Shown here: piece by piece, positions 15,301 through 26,848 of the stretch | Layout of the letters: every line of letters begins with the position of its first letter | How positions within the stretch are numbered: the first letter of the stretch is position 1 | From: Eonycteris spelaea | Lineage: Eukaryota; Chordata; Mammalia; Chiroptera; Pteropodidae | NCBI GenBank assembly: GCA_003508835.1 | Contig: PUFA01000287.1 | Coordinates: forward strand, 248,001-312,000 | Length of the DNA stretch: 64,000 bases | Direction: 5' to 3' | The notes under the pieces: model-generated | Told to the model about the DNA's origin: nothing | Database searches by the model: none | What the model saw: only the letters and a program-made list of their open reading frames with translations | Made by a program: the position numbers and the translations under genes

Positions 15301-16385
15301 TGGTAGTCCCCCTTTATCTGTAGTTTCTCCTTTCAAGATTCAGTTACCTATAGTCAACTGTGGTCTGGAAATATATAATAGAACCTTCCAGAAATAAACA
15401 ATTAATAAATTTTAAATTGTGTGCCATTCTGAGTTGCATGATAAAATACTACACTATCTCCCCCAAGATGTGAATCATCCCTTTGTCCGGCATGTCCATG
15501 CTGCCGTTAGTCACTTAGTTGCTGTCTCAGTAATGATATTATCAATCAAAATTAAGTTTGGACTACAATAAAAAAAAAAAAAGCATTTATTTGATCAGAA
15601 AGAGTTGCAATCCAGGAAACACAGATTCAGGTAGCATCCTAAACTGCACTCCAAAGAAGACAAAATAAGACAGAATTTATAAAGGTGAAAACCAGAAGCT
15701 GGAACAAAGGGAACTTTTCTTATTGGCTACTTAACATGATGTGATGGCTAATTCAAAAAGGGTTGATCAAGTCCAGGCGATGAAACTCTGAAGTAAGCAT
15801 CAACATGGGAAGCATGGGGTGCAGGAGGCAAGTTTCACAATGGACTACTACAACAAGCACTAAAGTTTAAAAGTCCAAACCAGGCCAGGGTGGGAACATG
15901 CCTAAGTATGACTCTTTTAAAGACCTCCTGACTCCATTTTAGGATACCTTTCTATTAGTGACTCCATATTTGGATATTTTGGTTCACAAGATCACCTGCT
16001 GTAGTATCACAATGCTTGTGTTCAGGTCATCTTTTTTTACTCAATAATGGCTCAAATGCAGAAGAGTAGTTATGCTGGTGATTCTGACATGCCAAAGAGA
16101 AGCTGTAAAGTGCTTCTTTTAAGTGAAAAAGTACTGCGTAATATATTTTGAGAGATGGAGAGAGAAACCAAATTTGTATAACACTTATTACAGTATATTA
16201 TCATACTTGTATTTTATTATCAGTTATTGTTGTTAATCTCTTATGCCTAATTTATAAAATAAATTTTATCATAGGTATGTTCGTATAGAAAAAACAGTAT
16301 ATATAGGACTTGGTACTATCCACAGTTCCAGGCATTCACTGGGGGTCTTGGAATATATATCCTAGGAATAAGAGGATCTGCAGTA
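15301..16385 (+). mobile_element. Tigger1-type (TcMar) DNA transposon remnant, split by an LTR
   Basis: The left terminal part starts AGTCCCCCTTTATCTGTAG at 15303. The right end (CATTCACTGGGGGTCTTGGA ... GATCTGCAGT) lies at 16333-16385. Inside, about 16047-16150 keeps the start of the pogo-like transposase: Met-Ala-Gln-Met-Gln-Lys-Ser-Ser, then SDMPKRSCKVLLLSEK. It then hits a stop after about 35 codons, where most of the transposase has been deleted. The left and right halves are separated by the LTR at 15545-15988. This is an inactive, internally deleted element. Confidence 0.85.
15545..15988 (-). mobile_element. Solo LTR inserted in Tigger1
   Basis: This sequence interrupts the Tigger1 between its CTGTCTCAGT and ATCACCTGCTGTAGTATCAC segments. 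On the - strand it reads like an LTR: it starts TGTGAACC, has a TTTATAAA box (complement of 15678-15685), and then an AATAAATGCTTTTT polyadenylation region near 15580. I could not assign a named family, and no clear target duplication is visible. No retroviral coding sequence accompanies it. Confidence 0.65.
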
Positions 16386-16394
16386 TACATAAAT

Positions 16395-17343
16395 TGCCTT
16401 TGTACATCCAAAATTAAATGGAGAAAATTTATTTGCCTTTAGTTTTATTAATTAGTGCAATATGGCCATTATGTAATTTTTTTCCTAATCTACATGAAAA
16501 AAAAAAAAACTCAATAAAACCCCTTGAAGCCACATGATCATTGATTGCTACCACTCTTTCTATACTATTTCTGTTCAGTTATAGAAGTATAGTTTTTATA
16601 TTTGTTAAAAAGTATTTCAAAGGCTAAGGTAAATTTATAACTGTTTTAAGTTGTGGAGACCTATACATAAACTTAACAAGATATTGTTATGAAATGGAAG
16701 TCTTGTTCCATTTCTGTGCTTTAGGTAACAACTGATCTTTGATACTAAAATGAAATTTCTTTAAGAATAAACTGTGTTGACAATAAAACCAATAATTAAT
16801 GTAGTATTACATGTAGTATATAAAATTTTCTAAAACAGATTTAGCATATAATAACGTATAACCATATAATTGCCTCAATTCCTAGGACATTATGATGATT
16901 AATTATGTCTCCACTTGAATCTCCTCTGTCCGAAATACATTTCTCTAATCTTTACCTGATTTATTCATACTTGTTAAGATGATACCAATTCTCTGTACAA
17001 AAGAAAATTCTACTTTATTTTTTTTAATTTTACTTTCTTTCTCACTTTGTCTTCTTTTTTTCCAAAATTAAACTTTATGTTTGTAACCAGAATGTATTCT
17101 ATTTCCCTGTTGTTGTTGTTTTTTAAATTTGATCTCACATATTTAAGAGTCAATTTAGGTTTTTCTGATTTTGGGAAATGATTCCTGCTCCTCCTTTCCT
17201 AGAGCTTAACAGGATAGGATGATAGAGTAGCACTGGAATATATACAAATAATTTAGAATTACAAATGAAATGTCTAAATACATGCTCAATGTATAAAATT
17301 CAAATGTTTTAAATGCATAGAGCAGTAAAAGCTATAGTCTTAC
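16395..17343. other. Unique intron sequence
   Basis: AT-rich intron with short homopolymer runs. I recognise nothing in it. Confidence 0.55.
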
Positions 17344-17849
17344 CACTGTTTTTTAAATATTTTATTATTTATTTTATTTTTATTTTTTAATTAGAGTTGA
17401 CATCCAATATTATTTTATATTAGTTTTAGGTGTATAGCATAGTAATTAGATATTTATATAATTTATGAACTGATCTTTTCAATTAGTCTATTACTCACCC
17501 AGCACTCTGAATAGCTATTACAATATTATTGACTATATTGCCTATGCTGCATTTTACATCTTCAGGATTATTTTATAATTACCAATTTATGCTTCTTTAT
17601 TTCTTCACCTTTTTCATCCAGCCTCCCAATTTCTCTGCCTCATCTGGCAACCATCAGTTTGTTTTCTGTATCTATGAATCAGTTTTTGTTTTGTTTATTT
17701 TGTTCTTTAGATTCCACACAGAAGTGAAATCAAATGGTATTTATCTCTCTCTTTCTGACTTATTTCACTTAGCATAATATCCTCTAGGTCCATACATGTT
17801 GTCAGAAATGAAAGCATTTTGTTCTTTTTTATGGCCAAATAATAATCTA

Positions 17850-19911
17850 TTTTACATGTGGACCATTTATCTTTATCCAATCATCTAATGCAGGGAACTT
17901 ACATTGCTTCCATATCTTGGCTATTGTAAGTAATGTTGCAATGAACATAGAGGTGGTGCATATATCTTTTTGAATTAGTGTTTTTGGAGTTCTTTGAATA
18001 AATATCCAGAAGTGGATATGCTGGGTAGTTCCATTTTTAAGTTTTTGAGGAGCATCCATACCGTTTTCTATAGTGGCTGCACCAATGTGCATCCCACCAA
18101 CAGTGCACCAGGGATCCATTCTCTCCACATCCTCGCCAACACTTGTTGTTTGTTGGTTTATCAATAATGGCCATTCTGGCAGTTGTGAGGTAATATCTCA
18201 TTGTGGTTTAACTTACATTTCTCTGATGATTAGTGATCTTGAACATATTTTCATATATCTATTGGCCATCTATATTTCCTCTTTGGAGAAATTTCTATTC
18301 AGGTCCTCTGCCCATTTTAAATTGGGTTGTTTGTTTTTTGTGGTGTTGAGTTGTATAAATTTTTGATATTACCCTCTAATCAGATGTATCATAGAAAAAC
18401 ATCTCCCATTTGGTAGGTTGTTTTTTCATTTTGTTGGTAGTTCTCTTTGTTTGCAGAAACTTTTCAGCTTGATGTCCAATTTATTTAATTTTTCTTTTGT
18501 CCCTCCCACCTCTGCCGAGGATATATATCCAAAGAACTGATACTAAGAGTGATGTCAAAGAATTTACTGCCAAAATTTTCTTCTAAGACATTTATTGTTC
18601 TAAGTCTTATATTTAAGTCTTTACTCTATTTGGAGTTTATTCTTGTATTTGGTGTAAGAAGGTGATCTGGTTTTATTTTTTTGCATGTATCTCTTCGGTT
18701 TACCCAATAACATTCATTAAATAGACTGTCATTATCCCATTCTATATTTTTGCCTATTTTGTCATAAATTAATTGACCACATAGGTTTATTTATAGTCTC
18801 TCTATTCTGTTCCATTGATCTATGTGTCCATTTTTATGCCAGCACCGTGCTGTTTGATTACTGTAGCTTTGTAGTATAGTTCAATACTAGGTAGTATGAT
18901 ACTTCAAACTTTGTTTCTTTCTCAAGATTGCTGTAGCTATTCAGGGTGTTTTATGGTACCATATAAATTTTAGGATTATTTGTTCTTGTTTGGTGAAAAC
19001 TATTGTTGGTATTTTTATAGAGATTTCATTGAATCTATAGAGTGCTTTGGGTAATATGTACGTTTTAAGAATATTAATTTTTTCTATGCATGAGAATGGT
19101 ATAAGTACCCATTTATTTGTATCTTCTTCAATTTCTTTCTTCATCATCTTATAATTTTTTGTGTACAGGCCTTTTACCTCCTTGGTTAAATTTATTTATA
19201 CGTTTTCTTTTATACAATTGTAAATAGAGTTTTTTAAATTTCTTTTTTAATAGTTTGTTATTGCTGTATAATGTACACCTGATTTCCAAATATTAATTTT
19301 GTATCCTTTTACTTTACTGAATTAACTTTTCAGTTCTAATAGTTTTTTGGTAAAATCTTTAGGGTTCTCTATATATAATGTCATGTCATCTGCAAATAAT
19401 GACAGTTTTACTGCTTCCTTTCCAATTTAGATGCCATTTGATTCTTTGTTTATTTTTCTCTGATTTCTGTTGTTAGAAATTCTAATGCTATGCTGAACAA
19501 AAGTGGTGAAAGTTGGCATTATTGCCTGGGTCCTGATCTTAAGAAAACACTTTTAGCTTTTCCCTACTGAATATAATGTTAGCTGTAGTTTTGTCATATA
19601 TGGCCTATATAATACTGATAAATATTTTCTCTATTTCCACTTTGCTGAGAGTTTTTATTATGAATGAAAGCTGGAGTTCATCAATGGTTTTTCCTGCATC
19701 TATTAATATGATCATATGATTTTTATCCTTCATTTTGATTATGTGATGTATCACATTATTTGATATGCAGATATTGAACCAACTATGCATCGGAGGAATA
19801 AAACCCATTTGATGGTACATGACTTTTTTAATGTATTGCTGACTTTGGTTTGCTAATATTTTGTTGAGGATTTTTTGCATCTATGTTCATCAGAGATATC
19901 AGTGTGTATAC

Positions 19912-19942
<31 letters not shown>

Positions 19943-21500
19943 TATATATATATATTAGTATATATATATATATACTAGTAATATATATATTACTATATAT
20001 ATTACTAATATATATATTAGTAATGTCTTTGGTTTTGGAATCAGGATAATGCTGGCCTCATAACATGAAATTGCAAACCATTCATTTTTTCTAATATTTT
20101 GTGATAGTTTGTGAAGACTATGTGTTGTTTCTTCTTTAAATGTTAAGGGTTTAATTCAACTGTGAAGGGATCTGGTTCAGGACTTTTGTAGAGAGATTTT
20201 TGATTTCTGATTCAATTTCATTAATAGTAATCGATCTGTTCAGAAAAGCTGTTTCTTCTTGATTCAGTATTGAGAGATTGTATGTTTCCAGAAATTTATC
20301 TATTTCTTTTAGATTATCTAATTTGTTGCCATATTAGTAGGTTTATAGATTTTATATAATCCTTTGTATTTCTGTGGTGTCATTTATCACTTCTCTTTTA
20401 CTTCTAATTTTATTTATATGCATCCTCTCTGTTTCTTGGTAAGTCTAGTTAAATGTTTATTAATTTTCTTTACTTTTTAAAAGAACCAGATCTTAATTTC
20501 ATTGGTCTTTTGTATTTTTTTTTAAGACTTCTTTTTTTTCTTCTGATCTTTATTATTTATTTCCTTCTACTCAGTTTGGGTTTTAATTGTAAGATAATTG
20601 TAAGGTATAAAGTTAGGTTGTTTATTAGAGATTTTTTGTTTGTTTCTTGAGGTAGGCCTGTATTGCTATGACTTCCCTCTGAGGACTGCTTTTGCTGTGC
20701 CCCATCAATTTCAGGTCATTGTGTTTTCATTTTCATTTGTCTGAAGGTATCTTTTAATTTCTTTGTTGATCTTGTTAACTCATTAATTGTTTAGTAGCAT
20801 GTTATTTAGCCTCTTTGTGTTTGCATGTTTTTCAGTTTTCTTCTTGTAATTTATTTATAGTCTTATACTATTATGATCAGAGAAGATGATTGATATGATT
20901 TAATATTCTTAAATTTATGAAGACTTGTTTTGTGGCTAATGTGTTCTCTCCTGTAAAATGTTTTGTGTGTACTTGAGAAGAATATATATCCTGATGTTTT
21001 GGGGTGAAATGCTTTAAAGGTATTCCTTATGTCCATCTGGCTTAATGCATTCTTTAAGGCCATTGTTTCCTTGTTGATATTCCTTTTGGAAGATCTATCC
21101 ATTGATGTCGAGAGGTGTGAAACTCCCTACTATGACTGTATTACTATTGATCTCTCTCTTTATGTCACTTAATATTTGCTTTATATACTTAGGTGCTCCT
21201 ATGTTGGGTACTTACATCTTTAAAAGGTTATATCTTCTTGTTAGATTAATCTCTTTATCATTATAAAATGTCCTTTTTGTCTCTCATTATAGCTTTTGTT
21301 TTAAAGTCTATTTTGTCTGATACAAGTATTGCTACCCAGGCTTTTTATTTGTTTGTTTCCATTTGCTTGTAATATCTTTCTATCTCCTTACTTTCAGTCT
21401 CTGTGTCTTTTGATCCTGTTTTCTTAGCTATTCAGTTCTCCTGTGTGTTTTAATTGAAGCATTTAATTCATTTACATTTAAAGTCATTATTGATAGGTAT
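17850..21500 (-). pseudogene. L1 ORF2 (endonuclease / reverse transcriptase), decayed
   Basis: This is the remnant ORF2 of the large L1. Recognisable pieces include the reverse transcriptase start (KILNKILANQSQQYIKKVMY then MGFIPPMHSWFNI, 19605-19880), the catalytic Phe-Ala-Asp-Asp codons at 19385-19396, and the LPKALYRF...IILKFIW block (18941-19147). The C-terminal region at 17847-18164 contains SVGEDVER. Between these pieces the frame is broken by many stops and shifts, and by an expanded CA/TA tract at 19911-20024. The metal-binding Asp pair survives by sequence but the protein cannot be made. Confidence 0.85.
19911..20024. repeat. CA/TA microsatellite with palindromic AT segments
   Basis: (CA)n from 19911 passes into TA-rich sequence punctuated by TAGTA/TACTA. 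The stretch 20001-20024 is a perfect 24-base palindrome (halves ATTACTAATATA and its complement). An overlapping 20-base palindrome of the same kind lies just before it. It lies within the L1 ORF2 remnant. Confidence 0.9.
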
Positions 21501-21538
21501 GTAGTTATTGGCATTTCACCATTTATTATTTTCTTCTT

Positions 21539-21755
21539 GTTATTTATTATTTAATTAGGCGAGGCGACCCTTGGTTGACCTCACAGATTGCAAGGACCTT
21601 GTCAGCTTACAAACTCCATTTTTTTTTTTTTTTACGCCTATAGCACCTGATCTTCCTAGGTGGTCTCCCATCCAAGTACTATCCAGGCCTGACCCTGCTT
21701 AGCTTTCGAGATCAGACTGGATCAGGCTTGTTCAGGGTGGCATAGCCATAGACTT
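21539..21755 (-). mobile_element. 5S rRNA-derived SINE (megabat type), full length
   Basis: On the - strand the element starts GTCTATGGCTATGCCACCCT at 21753 and follows 5S rRNA for about 120 bases to 21634. An A-rich linker, a second 45-50 base domain (starting GTAAGCTGACAAGGTCCTTG) and an AT-rich tail follow. The 5S internal promoter is well kept: the A-box AGCTAAGCAGGGTC (complement of 21691-21704) is unchanged, and the C-box region GGATGGGAGACC is present at 21656-21674. Target duplications TTTTCTTCTT flank it (21529-21538 and 21756-21765). It sits inside the older L1 at 17352-24865. A 5S-headed SINE of this kind is known from fruit bats. Confidence 0.9.
21634..21753 (-). pseudogene. 5S rRNA-like head of the SINE
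   Basis: About 120 nt collinear with 5S rRNA from its 5' end (GTCTA) to its 3' end (GGTGCTATAGGCGT). Differences from the rRNA are scattered CpG-type changes plus a few others. This is not a functional 5S rRNA gene: it lacks the T-run terminator immediately after the rRNA 3' end and instead continues into an A-rich linker. Confidence 0.88.
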
Positions 21756-22033
21756 TTTTCTTCTTAAAGAAGTCTCTTTATCATTTCTTCAAATACTAGT
21801 TTGGTAGTGATGAATGCTTTTTGTTTTTTCTTGTCTCGGAATCTTCTAATCTCTCCTTTACCTATTGATTAGAGTAATTATGGTTAGAGCACCTTGCTTT
21901 TCATCTTTTTGAATATTTTGTGCCAATCCCTTCTGGCCTGCAAATTTTCTGTTAAGAAATCAGCTGAGACTCATGGGAGCTCCTTTGGAGGTCAGTTGCT
22001 ACCTTTCTCTTGCTTATTTTTAGATTTTCTTTT

Positions 22034-22625
22034 TCATGTCTTGACCATTGTGAATAATGCTACAGTGAACATCAGAATGCATATATATTTATGGATAATT
22101 ATTTTCAAATTTTTGAGTAGATACCCAGAAGAGGGATTGCTGGGTCATATAATAATTTTATTCTAAACAACTGAAGTGTTTTTCAATAGATAATTTGATA
22201 AAGAAGATGTGGTACATATATACAATAAAATATTACTCAGCCATTAAAAGAGAAGAAATATTGCCATTTATGACAACATGGATTGATCTTGAGATTAACA
22301 TGCTAAGATAAATGAGTCAGACAGAAAAAGTTGAAAACCATATGATTTCACTCATATGTGGAATATAAAACTGAAAGCAGCAAAGGAACCAAGCTAACAC
22401 AAACTCATAGACACAGACAACAGTTTAGTGGCTACCAGAGAAAAGTGGGGTAGGGGGAGGTAGGTAAGGGTAAAGGGGGTCAATATATATATATGGTGAT
22501 GAAAGATTTGACTTTGGGTAGTGAACACACAATGCAATATACAAATGATGTATTATTGAAGTGTACACTTTAAACTATAAACTAAACTAACCAATATCAC
22601 CCTAATAAAGTTAGTTAAGAAAAAA
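22034..22625 (+). mobile_element. Twin-primed (5'-inverted) L1 inserted in L1 (d)
   Basis: 22034-22163 is an inverted piece of the ORF2 C-terminus (read on -). 22165-22625 is the direct 3' part on +, from GTGGTACATATATACAATA through the 3' UTR and a short A-rich end. The two pieces abut in the L1 map: the inverted part ends CAAGACATGAAA and the direct part begins AAACAACTGAAGTG. Target duplications AGATTTTCTTT (22022) and AGATTCTCTTT (22626) flank it, with one mismatch. This is the product expected of twin priming during L1 reverse transcription. Confidence 0.88.
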
Positions 22626-22635
22626 GATTCTCTTT

Positions 22636-24850
22636 GTCTTTAACCTTCAGCATTTGAAATAAGATGTGTCTTGGTATGGGCCTCTTTGGGTTCATCTTGT
22701 TTGGGACTCTCTGCATTTCCTGGACTGGTATGTCTATTTTCTTTACCAAGTTTTCAGTCATTATTTCTTCAAAATAAGTTCTAAATTCCTTACTCTCTCT
22801 TTCCTCTTTGGGGTACCCCTATGATGCAAATGTTGGTATTGTTTGATATTGTCCCAGAAGTCCCTTAAACTAACATTCTTTTAAATTATTTTTTTTCTTT
22901 TTGCTGTATTGATTGGGTGTTTCTTGCCACCTTGTCTTTCCAATTTGATCCTCTGCCTCACCTAATCTGCTATCGATTCCTACTAGTATATTCTGAATTA
23001 CTGTGTATTTCACTTCTTACTGGTTCTTATTTATGGTTTCTATGTATTTTTTATGCTATTTTTTGTTGAAGTTCTTATTAAGTTACTTGAGCATTCTTAT
23101 AATCAGTTGTTTGAATTCTGTATCAGGTTGATTGATTGCCTCTATTTTGTTTACTTCTTTTTCTCAGGTTTTCCCCTGTTCTTTCATTTGGGACATATTA
23201 TTTTTTGTTTCCTCATTTAGGCTGCCTCTCTGTTTTTGTTTCTATTATTATTTGGATCTGCTACATCTCCCAGTCTTGGCATGTTGGCCTTATTTAGTGG
23301 TGCCCTGTGGGACCCAGTAGTATGGTCTCATGGTCATGTGAACTGGCTACTCCAAGAGTGTCCCTTGTGTGTTGCATGTACTCATGTTATAATTGAGCCT
23401 TGATTGCTGTTGGCATATCAATGGGAGAGATTGACCCTCAGACTGACTGACTGTGAAGATTAACCATGCCCACACTATACAATCTGCTTTTGGGAACTGA
23501 TCCCATGGAGGAAGATTCTCCTCGATGAGCTCTGGCACCTGCCAAGACCACCCTGTGGGAGTGCTGTTCATGAGGCTAATTGAGCTGTATTCTGTTGTGA
23601 TCTGAAGCTGTTTTGGGGCATGTTGGTTCTGGGGCATCTTGGAAGAATCTTTCATGCAAGCCTAGGTCAACTGCTGCCTGTGATCAGCTCGGGGTTACCT
23701 GGAAGGAACTACAAAGCAATCTGCAGGTGGTCTCTGTCTCTGCTGACCCTACAGGCACATGGGAGAGGCCATATTGTGAACTGAGGCAAAGTACCTCCAC
23801 TATCAGGCCTGGGGAAGCTCAGTAAAAGGTCCAGGACACCCTGAAGTCTACTGCTACCTGTCAGTTGCCCATCAGGCTCAGCCATTGAATGAGCTTTGGG
23901 CAGTATACCAGTTGGGTAAGGCAGGGTCTCAGGGAGTCACCAGGGTAAGATGAGTGGTATTAACCAGGTTAATGCAGATTCAAGTTTGGCATTAGTGCTG
24001 AGATTGAGGACACTCAGCAAAAGGCTCAGAGCACATCAAGACCAGCTGCCACCCACTTGAGACCTTGGATCCTTGAGAGTTGTGCAAGAAAGACTGCAGC
24101 AAGGCTAACCACTGAAAATGCTTCTGGCAATACATGAGTTGGGTGGAACTATGTCCCAGGGAGTCACCAGGGTGGAGCCAATGGATTTTACCAGACCCAT
24201 GTAGGTTTAGATTTGGTTGTGTCGGGGTAGGGCTTCATATGGGAAATATGGCACCTTACCTCAGGATGCTCGGAAGGAAGACTCAACACAGAAACAATGG
24301 CAGCTGTCCCTCTTGCCCTTGCATTGCAGCCATACACCCAATCTTTCCTTGTATGTTTCTGTTGCCTCTTGAGCAGCCATCCCTCAGCTGGAGCCCAGGG
24401 TACATGTCTGCAAGCAAGTAAGTCTGTGGGTGGCTCTTTAAAAGGATAGATGGATTTCCAGCTGCCTTAAATCTCGCCCAGACAGATGGAATCCCTGATA
24501 TTTTTCACAGCCAGATGTTGTAGGGGCTTCTCTTCCCACTACTGATGGTCCAGGTTAGGAAGTCTGTTGTAGGGCTAATACCCTGTGCTCCTCAGAGGGA
24601 ACCTCTGCAGCTGAGATATCCTTCTTAATTCTCAACCGCCACACATGGGTTTGGGACCAGTTTGTTTCATGTATCCACTCCTCCTACCAGTTTCCCAGTG
24701 TTTTCTTCTGGATATCCTTAATTATGAATTCTACTGAGCTAGTCTTCAGATGGTTCTCCATCGTGATTATTCTATAATTTAGTTTTAATTTTAATGTCAT
24801 GGAAGAAGTCAAATATAGTATTTTCACATACTTCACCATCTTGACCTGAT
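22636..24850 (-). pseudogene. L1 (d) ORF1 5' part and 5' UTR, decayed
   Basis: 22636-23100 continues the L1 ORF1 antisense after the twin-primed insertion (GGCCTCTTTGGGTTCATCTT, then TTGTCCCAGAAGTCCCTTAA). 23100-24850 is the GC-richer 5' UTR. Several short open frames on both strands (23132-24421) arise from this composition and have no coding evidence. Confidence 0.75.
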
Positions 24851-24870
24851 TCCTTCCAAGAAAATCACTG

Positions 24871-24899
24871 TTTGCTTGTTTGTTTGTTTGTTTGTTTGC
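24871..24899. repeat. (TTTG)n microsatellite
   Basis: About seven TTTG units immediately outside the 5' end of L1 (d). Confidence 0.9.
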
Positions 24900-24939
24900 T
24901 TTAAGAGACTCATATAGTACTAAGATGTCACAGTTCCCA

Positions 24940-25612
24940 TTAGTTTTTTTTTTTATTTATTTAGGGCTGTGATTTCAGATTTTTGATATATAATTGAGAA
25001 ATAAAAATTGCATATACTTAAAGTGTATAACATGATGAGACCATATACTTATATATTGTAAAATAATTCCCAGAATCAAGCTGATTAACACAAATGTCAC
25101 CTATTTATGCCTTTTATGTTCTGGGAATATGAATTTTAAGAACTATTCTCAGTAAATTTCAAGTATATAATACAGTATTAACTACAGTCACCATGCCATA
25201 CATGAGATTCTCAGAACTTGTATATCTTAAAACTAAAAGTTTGTATTATTTTACCCAAATCTCCCCATTTCCTCCATTCCCATAGCCCTTAATAACCACC
25301 ATTCTATTCTCTGCTTCTGTGAGTTCAACTCTTTTAGATTCTATGTACAAGTGATATCATACAATATTTGTATTTCGATGTCTGGCTTTACATCTATTAT
25401 AGAAAACAATATGAAAGTCATTCAAAAAATTAAAAACAGAATTATATGATTCAGTAACCTCATTTCTGGGTATTTATCCAAAGGAAATAAAATCAGTATC
25501 TTGAAAAGATATCTGCACTCCCATGTTCATTGCCATATTATTTGCAAAAGGGTATGAAAACAACCTAAGTGTCCATTGACAGATGAATGGATAAAGAAAA
25601 TGTGGTGTGCAT
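24940..25612 (-). mobile_element. Second twin-primed L1 (3' UTR antisense, ORF2 tail inverted)
   Basis: A T-run at 24945-24955 is the complement of the poly-A end. 24960-25395 is the L1 3' UTR in antisense (ATTCTCTGCTTCTGTGAGTT, then GATTCTATGTACAAGTGATA). At about 25395-25400 the orientation flips. 25400-25612 reads as sense ORF2 C-terminus (GGGTATTTATCCAAAGGAAA, AAGTGTCCATTGACAGATGA, GATAAAGAAAATGTGGTG). About 100 bases of L1 sequence between the two pieces are missing, as is common in such events. I could not see a convincing target duplication. Confidence 0.8.
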
Positions 25613-25974
25613 TTATCTCAGAATGTATTTTTCTTGTATGGTATTGGAGAGATTGTTATTCCCATAACTTTTGGATTAAGTTGACCTACCAAATACATCA
25701 TGGGAAATGTTTATCAGTACTTGCGTTGGAGAACACAACAGTTAAATCTTCAATTATTTCCAATTTGACTTGATAAAACCCTTTGCCCCTGCCAAATTAT
25801 AGAGTTTCTCAAGTCAATGAGTGAAGAAGGCTGTTATAAAAAACTTATATGCCATTGATTGTACTCAAATATTTTAAACCACTGATTCCCAAGGCTGATA
25901 CAACTGAGGTATATAGCTAGACAGGCAGGAGTGTAATATAATAAGAAGAATCTTAATAGGTCAAGATTTGTAAC

Positions 25975-26160
25975 AGAGAAACCCAAACCACTTCTTTGCC
26001 AGTTACTACTGTGTTAACTTTGGACAAAGTACTTAACCTTTCTCATCCTCAAGTTTCTCATCTGTAAGATGGGTATCACAATACCTATCCCGTAAAGTTA
26101 GAAAGATAGTAAGCCATGTGGGGCATAACAGGGGCTCAGGAAGTGGTAGATTTTATTATT
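25975..26160 (+). mobile_element. MIR SINE
   Basis: A clear sense MIR. It contains CAGTTACTACTGTGTTAACT, TTTGGACAAAGTACTTAACC, TCATCCTCAAGTTTCTCATC, TGTAAGATGGGTATCACAAT, then GGGGCTCAGGAAGTGGTAGA. Confidence 0.9.
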
Positions 26161-26786
26161 ACATTTCACATATCTCCCTGTGCACCTCTTAAATCATTAT
26201 ATCAGAGGATAATCCATAATCTTCTACCATAATATCTGAATAAATGTTAATATGATAATAGTTTTTCTTGAAGTGGATTTTCTGCCTGAAGAGTCATGAA
26301 TTAAAATAGCCTGCAAATTGCATTGGTCTTAAAATAGAAGATTGAAATATGAAATAAGGAAATTAAAATTTACTAAAAATTAATTCAAAAATATTTCTTC
26401 TAAGTTATTTATAAATGAATCAGTCCAAAATGAAATGATGAACAATCTTTGAACATTTAGTTTCATTTCCAAAAGTAAAATTGCAGGGTTTGCAACGTTC
26501 AGCCAAATTTCCTATCTGATTGGCAAGTCACTCTGGGCTGCTTTATAATGCTCATGGATACACAGCAGGGTCAAACACAATAAGTAGAAACTCCTTAGTA
26601 ATACTCTAACAAAAATAGCAAAGGTCCCTCTTTGAAAACCCCAGATTTTAACTATCATTTTGAAAATATATATTTTGAATGTCACTTTACAGCATCCCCA
26701 GGTACATTTTGATTAAGAGTATTTTACCTCTCAAGAACTGACTTATTGTACAAACTTAAAATTTTTAAAATGTAGATAGACAAGAG

Positions 26787-26848
<62 letters not shown>

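Larger units (their letters stand above)
17352..24865 (-). mobile_element. L1 (d): near-full-length LINE-1 with two nested insertions
   Basis: A complete-looking L1 antisense to TRPC4. On its own strand the 5' UTR runs from about 24850 (GGTCAAGATGG start) to about 23100. ORF1 follows to about 21760, ORF2 from about 21500 to 17850, and the 3' UTR to 17360 with an A-rich tail. Removing the 5S SINE (21539-21755) and the twin-primed L1 (22034-22625) leaves about 6.7 kb, a normal L1 length. CACTGTTT at 17344-17351 and 24866-24873 may be the target duplication, though 8 bases is weak. ORF1 and ORF2 are broken by stops and a CA/TA repeat. Confidence 0.88.

Noticed and set aside
21634..21753. A functional 5S rRNA gene
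   Set aside because: The 5S-like part has several substitutions, continues into an A-rich linker without a terminator, and is flanked by target duplications, so it is a SINE head.
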